The position numbers and the translations under genes were made by a program. From positions 372,001 through 436,000 of the forward strand of contig NC_092796.1 in assembly GCF_918797505.1 (NCBI RefSeq): a stretch of 64,000 bases of DNA, written 5' to 3'. Shown here one piece after another: positions 35,145-45,925 of this stretch (positions are counted from its first letter, which is position 1; every line of letters begins with the position of its first letter). A model generated the notes under the pieces. It saw only the letters and a list, made by a program, of their open reading frames with translations, made no database searches and had not been told where the DNA came from. The stretch is from Bemisia tabaci (lineage: Eukaryota; Arthropoda; Insecta; Hemiptera; Aleyrodidae).

Positions 35145-35603
35145 ATGCAAAAGGAACCCAGAAGCTATATTTTCTTTAGTAATATGAAATATTTCAGACG
35201 CAGTCAGAAATCCTTTAAAAAAATATACATTTTATTTCAAGCCCGGGAATATGATGATTTTGGTAACAATAAAAAACAACTTTCATTAATATTCCAGCAA
35301 TTCAACATGGCAAATATTGTATTTACAGTGACTACACAAGATACAAAAATGAATGTCTCAAAACTAGATAAGGTCAGCATTGTACTAGGCAACTACTGTT
35401 TTCAGCTGAATTCAGAAAAAAGTATTCGTGCCATTGGTTTGTCCGATACATGTTTTCACGGTGAGGCGGGAGAAGTAATTTTTATAACGAATTCAGTGGA
35501 ATTTGTTTTCAAATTCCACAGAAACTGTAGAATTGCTGCAAAAGCAGTTTCAGCTGAAAAAACTGAATATTTAATACAGAATTCTAGTATAGCACGGCTG
35601 TAA
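35145..35603 (+). CDS. Orphan ORF, 152 codons, unknown product
   Basis: The frame is open without a stop from about 35,055, and the first ATG is at 35,145. At about 182 codons it is the longest stop-free frame in this AT-rich stretch, longer than chance readily gives. The encoded chain has no membrane segment, no obvious repeats and no motif I can name; its C-terminal half contains LDKVSIVLGNYCFQLNSEK and FHGEAGEVIFITNSVEFV. A T-rich tract with GATAG just upstream (35,080-35,100) could act as a splice acceptor, so it could also be a last exon. No promoter or polyadenylation signal was pinned down. It may equally be chance or a decayed element. Confidence 0.3.
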   Translation: MQKEPRSYIFFSNMKYFRRSQKSFKKIYILFQAREYDDFGNNKKQLSLIFQQFNMANIVFTVTTQDTKMNVSKLDKVSIVLGNYCFQLNSEKSIRAIGLSDTCFHGEAGEVIFITNSVEFVFKFHRNCRIAAKAVSAEKTEYLIQNSSIARL

Positions 35604-38052
35604 AGACATTTTTTTTCCTTGTTGACTGGCGCATCATGAGTAAGCTGAGCCACGTCATTTATGCAAAACCAATGATATATTATAGAGTATGATTTTAATT
35701 TGTATGATTTACTTTAATGGATATTCATTTTGCTGATCATATAGTTATGGAATACTGTGTACATTTGACTTACGGGTAAAACTACGTATAATAGTATCTG
35801 TAATGCTGATTCAATGGTTCTATCATAGGCTCTGCGCATCCTGTTAAAAACGATGGCCAAAGACCTTTAAAAAAAGGATATACCATAATGCCGCCAAAGT
35901 GTTACAAAGTGCGTTCTGCAACAAGAAAGTAATATTGATGAGTTTGTTTCGCAAACTTTTTGACCCATTTCCCTTACTGGTCAGAAAGTCAGGGGAAAGA
36001 GTGCTAAATACCAATCATAGATACAGGTGAAGATCATGTTGTTCCAAGAAGCACCTGCAGGTTACACCTATGCGACCCAACGCTTGATTACCAATTCGCG
36101 CTCCTACATGACCACTTTGCAGTGATAAGAAAACATGAGTCATAATTCAAAAATTCAGTGTCATCTGGTCCACCCTAAGATGAATCGCATTTAGCAAACG
36201 AACCAGCGCGATTAAAATGTTGTAAAAATGTTGCTTTTTCATAATAATCTAAAAAATCTCCTAGAACAGAAACTAGTTTTGGCTTTCCACCAAATAACTG
36301 TAAAATTTAGAGGAAATTATTTCAGTATATAATAATACTGTACTCATATTAAGTATTTTGTTTAAAAAAGGAGAAGTTACAGTACTTTGAAAACACTACA
36401 ATTGCGATAGCTCCTTTTTGCTAAATGCGATCCAAATAGCCAAAACAAATGGACATCGGGCGAGTTAATATTGAAGTAAAATAGTTGTCTATAATTGTAC
36501 TGTTTTATCAAACATAAAATTGGAGGAATCAAAAGCTTAAATCAATAATCTCAAAAGATCTTTAATATAAACAATTAACTTCGATTGTAAAGATCTCAGA
36601 TTGTTGGTCGGAAGGGCTAAAAATTGCTTTATTTCTTAACCAGGAATATCAGCTTTGATTCATTGTACCGGTCAAAACACTTGAAACCGCCCTAGCACCT
36701 TTGAAAGGCTGGATTTATAGAAACTATCTGACGTTTAATTTGATTTCATCATGAAACTCTTACGCCTAACCTGACCTAACTCTTCCTAAAGCTGACCCAC
36801 TTACATGTTTCTAATTTGAATACAACTGAAATTCCCTCTTCCGGTGGCCCCTGTTTAGCTTCAAGCGTAATAACAAGGTCCAAGCACGCTTGACAGTCAT
36901 GCATTGCAGCGTTGCAGACTATTGTTTAGAACTGGGTACCTTTTGATGCGCACTACTGAAAAAGCACATATATACTCTGAATTTGAGGGGATAATTGGCA
37001 CGTATGCTGCCGCCCACAACAAAAAGGTCATAACTCCATTACATATTTCGTATTATTTCTCTTCCACGCGTACTGCTACAATACAAGAAAATCCAAATGT
37101 GACCAGGCTTCATTTTTTAAATTTTGAATTCTAAATGGCATGCCAAAATCGACTCGAAAAAATGAAGGATGATTTTCGCTAGTTTTCTGGTAAAACAGTA
37201 TTTTTTCAGAAAAAAATCCGAAAAAATATCGAATGGATATACGGCGTTTTTACTATGGACGGCAGTACGGCGCGGCGTATGGGTTGTTGAGATTGAATTT
37301 TTTTTAAAAGCTATTACAAAGCAATTTGATCAATATATGCCAAATTTTTAGTGGAGAAGGGCAGGAGGAGGCAAAAATATTCGTGATGATGCTTTTTTCT
37401 CAAAAAATTGTATATCCCCTATCAAGTCTCAAACAAAAAATGCTCTAAAGTGATCAGCATTAACCAATAAATTGCTCCCGCACCCCCCTTCCCCCCCCAA
37501 AAAAAAGCTTAGATGCTTCAACTCTCTTTTGTTTGCTTCTATTGTCCGTAATGGAAAATATAATGTTCCAAGGGAAAAAATCACAAATACTCATACTGTA
37601 TAATTCCAAGTATTGAAGTGTGAATTATACAATATTAAGAATTTCAGTTGTAATTCTCACTTTCTCTCGTGTCACACAGGATTTTACTGAGCAAATATTT
37701 CAAGGAAACTTCATTTTTTTCAAAAAGCCTAATCACCTTATTGACTTTTTGAGTCCCATTTCTTCTCATAGAATTTGTTTACATGCGAGTATACTATACA
37801 CTCACGGATTCGACTGATTTATTTATTAAAACACTTGATTCTGTTGTTTCAGCGAGAGTGCTGAAATTGTTGCGAAACAGGGCACTCATCATTTCCGGTT
37901 GAAAGGAACAAGAACCGAAGAGCCTCTCACCAAACAGCGTGCTACTCTTGAGCGCCCGCGAAGCATTGAAACACCTTTGTCGCGAGAGTTTTATTCTAGC
38001 CAAGTGTGACCTTTCGATTAGATAATTTGAACGACTGATCTGCACAAAAACG
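35604..38052. other. Intergenic, no supported gene
   Basis: AT-rich with ORFs under 80 codons. Composition becomes GC-richer from about 37,830 toward the EcKL promoter. Confidence 0.4.
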
Positions 38053-38164
38053 TTTATAAAGCGATTTGACTCGTCAGTTTAGTGCAGCCGCAGTTCCGTC
38101 TCAGCAGTGAATTACAGCGCATACTTCTCACTCGAGAGAACTTCTTCAAGTGGACCCCACAGAA
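38053..38164 (+). promoter_or_regulatory. Probable EcKL promoter and non-coding first exon
   Basis: TTTATAAA (38,053-38,060) is followed 20-30 bases later by TCAGTTTAGTGCAGCC, which contains the arthropod initiator word TCAGT at 38,074. The following sequence has no ATG and reaches a textbook donor AGAA|GTAAGT at 38,165. The next matching acceptor for the EcKL gene is TTTTGCATTCAG, ending at 40,303. The link to the EcKL gene is inferred from strand, spacing and lack of other genes. Confidence 0.55.
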
Positions 38165-41100
38165 GTAAGTCGACACATTTGGTCTGCTTTGGTTTGCAAA
38201 TAATGCTGCACCACATTTGAATATTTGCGCGAGAAAGTATTAGTGAATACGGCTCATAATGCGATGAGTCTCCAATATTTTTTAAACATTTTCTCTGATA
38301 TGGGAAATCTGAAAATAGTACATTCAAAAGTGAAAAAATTTACAGCTTTCTATCCTCTTGCCGCGGTATTTCCTATTAAACTCATGTATATATTTTAAAA
38401 AATTAAATCATTCCATCAAAATATTTCCAATTATGGATAAAATTTGTGAATGAAGGATATCCTCATGCTCAACCATTTCAGGAGTTTCCATTTGTGAATA
38501 AAATTCATGAAATTCTAGACAAACATGCAACTTTCGTTCGGCAAGATCTCACCAGAATCAGCTTCAATGCATTTTGCGGCTCAAAATCTCATTGGGCGTT
38601 TTATTTTATTCAGCCAATATCGCCAGAGTATAACGCCTTGGGGTATCTCCAAATTTATCCAGGTAAAAAAAAAGGAGGTTTGATTTACAGATATAGATTT
38701 CTCACCCGACAAGAAATATTTTAATCATGCATTTTTAAAAGAGAATTTCTGTATGCAAGATGAATCGGACTCATGATTAGTAATATTAAGGCTTAATTGG
38801 ACATATTTCTGCCAAACGGTACCATATGCATTATGACGTGATCCCTGAGAGCATGAAGGCTATTTCCATTTAAATCTTCCGTCACATTCTTACGGCGCAA
38901 TGATACAACTATTTGAACTCTCCGGAAAGCGTGAGGTATCACGCCGCATTCGAAGGCGTTTTCAAAACAGCCAAGTTCCGATACCCGGATTATCGTTTTG
39001 CATAGTTCACATTCTTTTGTTATATTCCGTGCCACTCGTTTATTTTTAATCCTCGTAGAAAAACCACCCATTTGTAAATACAATTCTAGCTGGAGCGCAC
39101 TTCAGCTATGCATTCATCACTGCAAAAATCTCAAAGGAAATCGAAAAAGCCAGCGTGCATGAAGGCTATTTCAATTGTAATCTTCCGCCGCATTTCTAAG
39201 GCGCAATGATACAACTATTTTAACTCTCCGGAATGCGTGAGGTATCACGCCGCATTTGAAGGCGTTTTCAAAACAGCCAAGTTCCGATACCCGGATTATC
39301 GTTTCGCATAGTTCATTTTCCTTTCCTATATTCCATGCCACTCGTTTATTTTTAATCCTCGTAGAAAAACCACCCATTTGTAAATACAATTCTAGCTGGA
39401 GCGCACTTCAGCTATGCATTCAACACTGCAAAAACGTTAAAGGAAATCGACTATCCACGAATCCTCGACTTCAATGGCTCATGGCTCAACTCCCTTGCCA
39501 TAGACAAACGAAGGGGGAGTCCAGGGGGGGCCTGGCCCTCATAGAACTGAAAAAAGTATCATATGCCCCCCCCCCCAAAAAAAAAAAAAATAAAAATTTT
39601 CCAGATGATTTGAATGCAACAATTTGCAAGTATTTTGTGCTGAAAGTAGGAAAGAAAAAAAAAAAAAAAAAAAAAAAACACATAATTATTCCGCAGAAAT
39701 TGATGGAAAAATTCTTTACGGAAGCTTCAAAATGCGTCTCGTATAAATTCTAAAATTTCTCGGGGGATGCCCTTCGGATCCCCCCCCCCCTCCGGCTTGG
39801 GGCCCGGACCTTAAAACTGGTACCAGGGTCCGAGATGGGATGTGGCGGGCCTGCCTGAGACCCATAAAAATATATGCATGACAGGGCTCACGTCATTATG
39901 CACATAGTTTTGTTTGGCAAAAATACGTCCATTTAACAATGATTCCATCCTCAAAGCCCTCTCGAAAATTGAAAATGTTGAGCCAAGTGCACAGAAATGA
40001 GTGAAAAAAAATGAATATAACAAATAATGAAAAAGTTTACCGCTTCAAAGCTGACTAGAACCCTGTAAATTTTTTGGGAGAAATTTCAATAGAATTTTTT
40101 GTTTCCACGCAATAATTTTCCTAGAAAATTTAAATATTAGCAAGAATGGAGACATTAACAGCCCTGTATCTGCCACATAAATTTTAATTTGACGTTCAAA
40201 TTGTTGACAAGAACCGCCAACAAACTAACCACGTCGCATTGAATTTTAGTTCTTTCTGCTTTGTATACTTACTTATTAATCACTTTTTGAATTTTGCATT
40301 CAGTCCCTATAAATGGTTCTGCTAATTCATGTTTCCCATTCAAAGGTAAAAAAAAAAAAATGGATATACAAGAGCATTTGACTTCCAAAGTGTTTCCCGC
40401 CTCGGTGGAGTCCGGAGCATTTGGAGCTGACGTCAAGAGGTTCGTTTGCTTCAAAGCAAATGAAAAACAAGGCACCGATCAGTTTTGCTCAAAAGTTATT
40501 TTTGGTGACGTCACATTGGAGCAACTAACTGGCGACCGCATCATTGTATCGGTTGTCATAAAAATAAATAAGTAAGTTCACCCTGTATTTTTTAAGTCAC
40601 CCCTTAAAATTACGATCTTAATTTCTGAATAAATCGAATGTAAATAAAACGTAGCTACAATGCAACTGCCTGGGAAATAAGATCAGTCATTATAACATTC
40701 TTGCTAAGAATGAAAAATGCAGTATTTGGTTTTGGAACGTGTCTAACAGTGTGGTCAGCGCCTGACCAAACTGTTTATCAGGGCCAATAAAGGATGGAAG
40801 TGAATTCTAACCTTGAGGAGCCGTTCAAATTAAAAAAAGGCATTTTGACCGACTTTTTGGACCCCCTATTTTCTTGTAAATTGTTCGTTACACAACTTCT
40901 CCCTGCTCCTTTTGAATTACATATGACTAGCATGACCCCACCCTCATTCTATTTTTCAAAAAATTGCTGAGAAAACCTGAAAAATTGCCGGAATAATATT
41001 TTGGTCGGAAAATGCTATTTTGTTATAAAGGATAGGCCTCCGTAGGACTAGGTTTGACCCCTCTCCCCCTTGTAAGACCTTAAGAGACTTGCTCGGACCC

Positions 41101-44100
41101 CAATTCCCGAACAGTACGACCCCTGATGTAAGTCCAGTATTGATCAGAACTGATTCGGTCGGACTAAGTTTTTATCTGTCCGCTCAGTGCTCATGAAGAC
41201 TGATCTTAGAGGTGATCAGTGCTTACTCTAAGATCAGTCTTTACAAGGACTTAGTTGATACATAGGTACGCGTTATAATCACAATTGGACCGCGTTAAGC
41301 AGAAATGAACCAAGCCACATCCGCTATCGCAAAATTTAGCTGGGCACTTTAACTTTTTACATGAAAACGATTGTGCTGATTTGTGCTCTAATTTCAGTGA
41401 ATTTTCTGCATAGTACGAAGCAAAGTCCTTAAAATTTCCAAAGGAATCCGCACAAACGTTCTTTTGTAAAAAATTAAATTGCCCAGTTTTTGGCAATAGC
41501 AGATGTGGCTTGGTTCCTTTCTGCTAAACTCGGTCCAATTGCAACGGCCTTCGAGTATTTATTGTTACTGACCGAATGCTGTTGGCTTGGACCTAATCGA
41601 GTATATAATTTAAGGGCATGCTTTACTCCTTGTCGTAATTATAAGGAGACGGGATGGAACGACAATGAGAGAAAGAATCTGGAAATACTGAGAATTATGG
41701 CTTGCAAAAATTATAATCGACTTTGGAAAAAATCTAGTTATAGACACTCTCAATAAATTATTATTACCACATGTTAACAGGGGTGTTTCGTTTCGCACCA
41801 TGATGGAACGAGGAGACCCAAATTTAGAGCTCAAATTCATCGTTCATCATACGACAGAATTTTAACACTGAAACTGAGCCTAAAAATAATGATAATCAAA
41901 TGTTAAATTTGCAACGTATAAAACATTTTGAGGCGTCGTAAATTTTAGGGCCAACAATTTACTCGTACATACGGTCATCTATTCTTTCAGCAGATACGCG
42001 AATACATCATTACTAAAGATACGTTTCTGCGAAATTTCAGGCCAGAAGTCAAAGGCATGCTGGACTCATATGCTTTGTTCCATAATGAGAATTTATTCTA
42101 CAAGGAAGTTCTCCCTTTCCTGAAGAACTACGACACAGATGACTTCATATCAACAAGTTTTCCTGAGTTCGTGTACGGCACGGCGAGCCCGGGTGAAAAC
42201 CCAGAGGATAATATTATTATTATGAAGGATTTAACACCAAAAGGTTTCAAGCTGTCTGCCGATCGACTTTACTTGAATCAGAAACACGTCGAACTTGTAT
42301 TGGACGCCATCGGGAAGTACCATGGACTAACATTGAAAGCTCAGTCGGATAATCCGGAAAAATTCAAGGAGTTAACATCCCAAATCAAACCAACATTCGT
42401 GTCGGGGATTGCCGACGTCATGTTTCCTAAAGAGGTACGTTGAAAAAATTGAATCAAGAGCAGCCCTTTGTTCCTTCAAGCTGAAGCACATATGTATAAC
42501 TGAACTATATCCATGGATTGTGGATCTGTTTTACGTAGAATGTAACTCATTTCGCTCATATTTAAAGGGATTGGAGAACGAGGCGTATAGGTGCAGGTTT
42601 TGCTACTTTAAGAAATACATGTTTAAAGTGTTCACTTTTGGATGCTTTAAATTGGATTTTAGTTGTGAATTTTTCACAGAATATACTTTCAAACTATAGT
42701 TTTGGTCGAATTCATGAAGATCTCAATTTTTTTCCAAAACTGCACTCATGCGCCTTGTCCTCCAAGCCCCTCATTTGAAATTTGACTCTTTTAGGGTGGC
42801 AATCAGTGCTATCTATGAAAATAAGCAATCACCTGAAATTAGGTCAGTTTGAAACATTTTCAGATGGGGTTTTAAGTGATCGGGATTTCGGAAAATAATA
42901 TATTTGTTTCAATGGAGGAAGACAGGCCGATCAGCGGGAATTCGTTTTCAGGTTCCAGTGCACCCAAAATAAGGAGGGATGAACGTCTTTACTCTCCTTT
43001 GAAGATCCAGAAGCCTATCGTGAACTAGGAAATTACAATATTTCAAGTCAGGAGTGAGGGTTGGGAATCAAGGGGCACCTGGCCAAGCAAAGTCTCGCGT
43101 GGGAGAGTGGTCGTATTTTTGACACACTTCCCTTCCCACCTAACTTAAAGCAATCTTACTAACTGGAGAATTCCTAATCATTTTTGTAGGAACAATATTT
43201 GACCCTTCACACAATTGTGAAAATTATCCGAGTACAGAAGAAAATATGTCCAAATTACTTGAGTACACAATAAATTATATACTAATTTCGCTCCATATCT
43301 AGTAAAATATGGAAGAGTCAAAGAGGAAGAAAGAATAGGATAATGAAAAGACGGAAAGCGTGCAAGAGGAATATGAAAAATGGATAAAAATATGGAAGAG
43401 GAAAAAAATTCTAGGAGGAAATATGAGAAGAGAAAGGAGAAAAAAAGAGGAAAGATAATCATTTTTTCTTCGTTTTCTCTTCCTCTTTTTCTTTGTCTTA
43501 AACTCATTCTTTTTCTTTCGTGCTCTATTTTCTTCCCCCTTCTTTCCTCTTATTCTTATTCTTCTTCCTTCCCTTTTTTTCTCTCTCAAATTGGAGAGAC
43601 AAAGCCATGCCCTAGTAAAGGTGAGTCACTCTGACGTCAGACTATGTTTCATAAACTACCCTGAGTCAGACTGAGTCAGCCTGAATCAGTCTGAATCAGT
43701 CTGACTCAGGGTGGTTTATGAAACATGGTCTGATGTAATGGCTGGCTCACTTTTACGAAGGTGGGTATACGTAATACCCGAGGCTGTCAGACGAAGGGGA
43801 ACAAAAGTTTTGGACAACCACCTTCCCTTTTCCCTCCGGCCAATGATGAATCATTGCACAGCCGAAAAATTGAATTTTTTTACCGACGGATTTTGCGTCT
43901 CAGGTAAACCTGGCAGCCCTTCTCCGCGGCATCGAACCTCTGAAAAACGATGGAGCGTACCAGGACAAGCTGGCGGATCTGCTGGCGCACTGCGACAACG
44001 CCAGTTTCAAGTGGCTCGGCAAAGCCACCCAAGACCGTTCGGGACCGGTGAACGTCATAGCTCACGGAGACTTCCACCGAAGCAACGTGCTCTTCAAATA

Positions 44101-45076
44101 CGATTCCAATGGAGAGCCTGTGCAAGCTGCTCTCTTCGATTTCGCTACCATCCGGCTCTGCTCGCCCGCCATCGACACCAGTGTCTTCCTCTTCATCAAC
44201 GTCCCGGCAGACCTCAGGAAGGCGCAATGGACCAACTTCCTCCGTAGATACTACGGTAGGTTTCCAACAGATTCCGTCTATGAGAGACTTGAGATTTGTG
44301 GAATCCAATTAGATAGCGGGAATACAGTTAAATCTACATGGAGCCTTTTTAAAAATAATGTATCTCCTCAGCGGAGGGATTAACTGGTGAGCCCTGTCCA
44401 CAACGCTCCAGACACATGCCCACGGCTTATGAGTCCCGCGCACATTCGGCCAACCGGAACTATGGACCGACTCATGAGCCGTGGACATGTGTTCAGAGCG
44501 TTGTGGATAGGGCTCAAGAGTTAATGCCTTGGATCGTCGTTCTGCGACTCCATAGTCGCCGCTGACGTCACTGGTTCCTCATAATTCCCATTCATTCTTA
44601 CGTACTCGACTAACAAGCACATCCCATCTTTCCAACTCGCACATACTTATGTTCGACAGAAATACGTCCATTTATTAACCCCCAGCCCAAACAATTATCG
44701 TCTAAACTGCAAATTATTTAAGAGATTTCAATGCATTTCATTGCTCTTGCTTGTAGATGCTCTGTGTTCACCAATCACCGGCGATGCTAAGCCACCATCA
44801 CTGACGACGTTGGAGCAAGACTTGCGAGAGAGAGGCGTCTACGGGTTCCGTGTCGTTGCGGTGATGGCGCCCATGTTCATCAGCCATATGCAAGGCGTGG
44901 ATGTGATGCCGCCTCCGGGCTGGGAGGATTTGGACGATGAGCAGAAGCTCAAGATCATGATGGAGCACATGCCCAACTTACTGGAAACGGGAGGCACCAA
45001 AGCTACTGAGCTTCTCGTTGGCGTCGTCAAACACATGATCGACAATAACTTCATTTTCCAAGATAGATTCGAATAA
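38053..45076 (+). CDS. Ecdysteroid-kinase-like protein (EcKL, CHK kinase-like), complete gene
   Basis: Coding exons 40,360-40,571, 42,041-42,434, 43,904-44,255 and 44,757-45,076 join exactly into 425 codons plus stop, the usual EcKL length. The N-lobe carries VVIK (Lys68), placed like the ATP-contacting lysine of the family. It is followed by a region ending FYKEVLP and by the linker-type sequence IIIMKDL. The C-lobe has the Brenner motif HGDFHRSN (His256-Asn263, Asp258 as catalytic base) and LFDFA (Asp281 as metal ligand). Family members phosphorylate small hydroxylated molecules, including ecdysteroids and, as proposed, detoxification substrates, in the cytosol. The substrate cannot be deduced here. 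All catalytic residues are intact. Introns carry several MITEs. Confidence 0.92.
38799..39930. mobile_element. 1.1-kb TIR element related to the 30,029 MITE, in EcKL intron 1
   Basis: The left end GGACATATTTCTGCCAAACG and right end TTTGGCAAAAATACGTCC form inverted repeats about 50 bases long, ending at GATCCCTG / CAGGGCTCACG. They are the same termini as the 125-bp element at 30,029-30,153. The interior holds a tandem duplication and A-, C- and G-rich tracts. No transposase ORF, so non-autonomous. Confidence 0.8.
38850..39450. repeat. Tandem duplication, ~305-bp unit, two copies
   Basis: The block from GCATGAAGGCTATTTC to GCTATGCATTCA-CACTGCAAAAA is repeated once with about 95% identity. It includes GGTATCACGCCGCATT, GTTCCGATACCCGGATTATC and GAAAAACCACCCATTTG. 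The minus strand gives similar short ORFs (to 96 codons) in both copies. They look like duplicated noncoding or decayed sequence within the TIR element. Confidence 0.85.
40304..40571 (+). CDS. EcKL coding exon 1 (N-lobe), start ATG at 40,360
   Basis: The acceptor GCATTCAG ends at 40,303 and the donor ATAA|GTAAGT is at 40,572, leaving two bases of a lysine codon. The ATG at 40,360 follows a run of A and gives MDIQEHLTSKVF, then GADVKRFVCF and VSVVIKINK. The frame is also open back to the acceptor without another ATG. Two out-of-frame ATGs (40,313 and 40,330) precede it, so short upstream ORFs might dampen translation. Confidence 0.85.
41196..41241. repeat. Short perfect hairpin in EcKL intron
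   Basis: AAGACTGATCTTAGAG and CTCTAAGATCAGTCTT (16-bp perfect arms) are separated by 14 bases containing TGATCA. Weaker pairing GGACTAAG / GGACTTAG further out suggests the centre of a small inverted-repeat element. Confidence 0.6.
42041..42434 (+). CDS. EcKL coding exon 2
   Basis: The acceptor GAAATTTCAG ends at 42,040 and the donor GAG|GTACGT is at 42,435. Residues 71-202 include PEVKGMLDSYALFHNENLFY, KEVLPFLKNY, IIIMKDLTPKGFKLSADR and the helix LVLDAIGKYHGL, in the order found in EcKL proteins. Confidence 0.92.
43305..43600. repeat. Purine tract switching to pyrimidine tract (imperfect inverted repeat)
   Basis: From 43,305 to about 43,460 the + strand is almost all purine plus scattered T (AAGAGGAAGAAAGAATAGG). 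From about 43,465 to 43,600 it is almost all pyrimidine (CTTCCTCTTTTTCTTTGTC). The halves can pair imperfectly, e.g. GAAAGCGTGCAAG with TTTCGTGCTC. Open frames here on both strands are compositional artefacts. It lies in the EcKL intron just before the exon at 43,904. Confidence 0.6.
43615..43756. mobile_element. Hairpin MITE in EcKL intron (GTAAAGGTGAG termini)
   Basis: GTAAAGGTGAGTCACTC at the left pairs with GGCTGGCTCACTTTTAC at the right. The middle has GACTATGTTTCATAAACTACC / GGTGGTTTATGAAACATGGTC and a central run of ten-base TGAGTCAGAC-like repeats. Almost the whole 142 bp can fold as one hairpin. It lies 150 bases upstream of the catalytic exon. Confidence 0.85.
43904..44255 (+). CDS. 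EcKL coding exon 3 (catalytic loop)
   Basis: The acceptor TGCGTCTCAG ends at 43,903 and the donor CTACG|GTAGGT is at 44,256. It is GC-rich relative to its surroundings. It encodes VNVIAHGDFHRSNVLF and AALFDFATIR, the ATP/metal-binding catalytic motifs, then SPAIDTSVFLFINV and LRRYYG, the usual EcKL follow-on. The opposite strand also has a 142-codon ORF, a shadow of this exon. Confidence 0.93.
44380..44524. mobile_element. Hairpin MITE flanked by TTAA in the last EcKL intron
   Basis: Both ends carry TTAA (44,380-44,383 and 44,521-44,524), then CT-x2-TGAGCCCTGTCCACAACGC against its complement GCGTTGTGGATAGGGCTCA-x2-AG. Arms of about 50 bp continue through GACACATG-CCACGGCT-ATGAGTC. A TTAA target with a TIR is the signature of piggyBac-type transposition; the family assignment rests on that alone. 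Confidence 0.8.
44757..45076 (+). CDS. EcKL last coding exon
   Basis: The acceptor TTGCTTGTAG ends at 44,756. The split codon GAT joins, then PPSLTTLEQDLRERGVYGF and MAPMFISHM. Acidic residues (DLDDEQKLKIMMEHMP) and the end NNFIFQDRFE-stop (TAA, 45,074-45,076) complete it. The RE-RGVYGF word is typical of EcKL C-termini. AATAAA words at 45,183 and 45,205 could serve polyadenylation but lie inside an inserted hairpin element. Confidence 0.92.
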
Positions 45077-45113
45077 GGTACGCTATTTTTATATCCCTCT
45101 CGATCCAACAAAC

Positions 45114-45925
45114 AGATCCTATTCGATAGTATAGCTTTGAATGTGAAAAACCACAAAGCCAAGGTGTTATTTTGAGAATAATAATAAATAATAATAATAA
45201 TAATAATAAATAATTGCCGAAGCTTTTCAACCCTTATGGTCATTATCAAGGCAAAACTACAAAAAGCGAAAGTCATAGGCAAGGCAAAACTACGGCAGTA
45301 AGCTACTAAAACTACAAGCGCACAGGAAGTTAAAAATTTAAAAAACATAATTAAAAATAGTAAGTCAGCAAGAGAGAGTGCATAATTGATTTTTAATTTT
45401 TTAACTTCCTGTGCGCTTGTAGTTTTAGTAGCTTACTGCCAGTAGTTTTGCCTTGCCTATGATTTTCGCTTTTTGTAGTTTTGCCTTGATAATGACCATA
45501 AGGGTCGAAAAGCTTCGGCAATTATTAAATTATTAATTATTATAATAAAATAGTATTCTCAAAATAACACCTTGGCTTTGTGGTTATTCACATTCAAACC
45601 TATCCAATCTTAACTTGTGTTACAGTGATTCTCATCACTATGTTCCAATATTCGATAGTGGTTCCATTCATCGTTTAATTCCAAACAATACTGCATAACC
45701 TCGAACAAATCTTTCAGGGCTTAAGTAGGAAACGCTGAAAATTAAAAAAATCCTAACAATTTCTCTTTTTATTGCTATTTTATATTACTCATAAGAATAA
45801 AAAATTCTGTCACTAGGTACCCGTTCCTTCAGATTACTCAATTGACTATTGAGGCTATTTTTACATTTTGAACCAATCGATATGGATACAATCTCACCAG
45901 TTTGATGTAGCGAATACGATCCATT
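45114..45925. mobile_element. Dispersed repeat family A, copy 2, with a nested hairpin insertion
   Basis: It opens GATCCTATTCGATAGTAT and closes GATGTAGCGAATACGATCC, inverted copies of one terminus. The right part (45,645-45,925) is homologous to 4690-5240. A long hairpin (45,136-45,598) is inserted in its left part. It begins 38 bases after the EcKL stop codon, so it probably contributes to the 3' untranslated region. Confidence 0.65.
45136..45598. mobile_element. Long foldback element, ~205-bp arms, just after the EcKL gene
   Basis: The left arm starts TTTGAATGTGAAAAACCACA. The right arm ends TGTGGTTATTCACATTCAAA. The arms also share CCAAGGTGTTATTTTGAG, GCCGAAGCTTTTC, GGTCATTATCAAGGCAAAAC and CTACAAGCGCACAGGAAGTT with their complements. 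The loop (about 45,345-45,390) is short. AAT microsatellite stretches differ in length between arms. If transcribed it would fold into long double-stranded RNA. Confidence 0.9.

Noticed and set aside
38446..38724. 93-codon ORF with a donor-like CCAG|GTAAA that could splice in phase to the EcKL exon at 40,304
   Set aside because: EcKL proteins have no such N-terminal extension, there is no promoter logic for it, and MDIQEHL at 40,360 is a normal start. Phase agreement has a one-in-three chance.
39486..39753. ORFs across A-, C- and G-rich runs at 39.5-39.8 kb
   Set aside because: Homopolymers remove stop codons; the frames lie within the noncoding interior of a TIR element.
43299..43634. ORFs on both strands rich in Lys/Arg/Glu or Phe/Leu/Ser at 43.2-43.6 kb
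   Set aside because: Direct product of the purine/pyrimidine-biased tract.
43880..44308. 142-codon minus-strand ORF over the EcKL catalytic exon
   Set aside because: Shadow of a GC-rich coding exon; no motif of its own.
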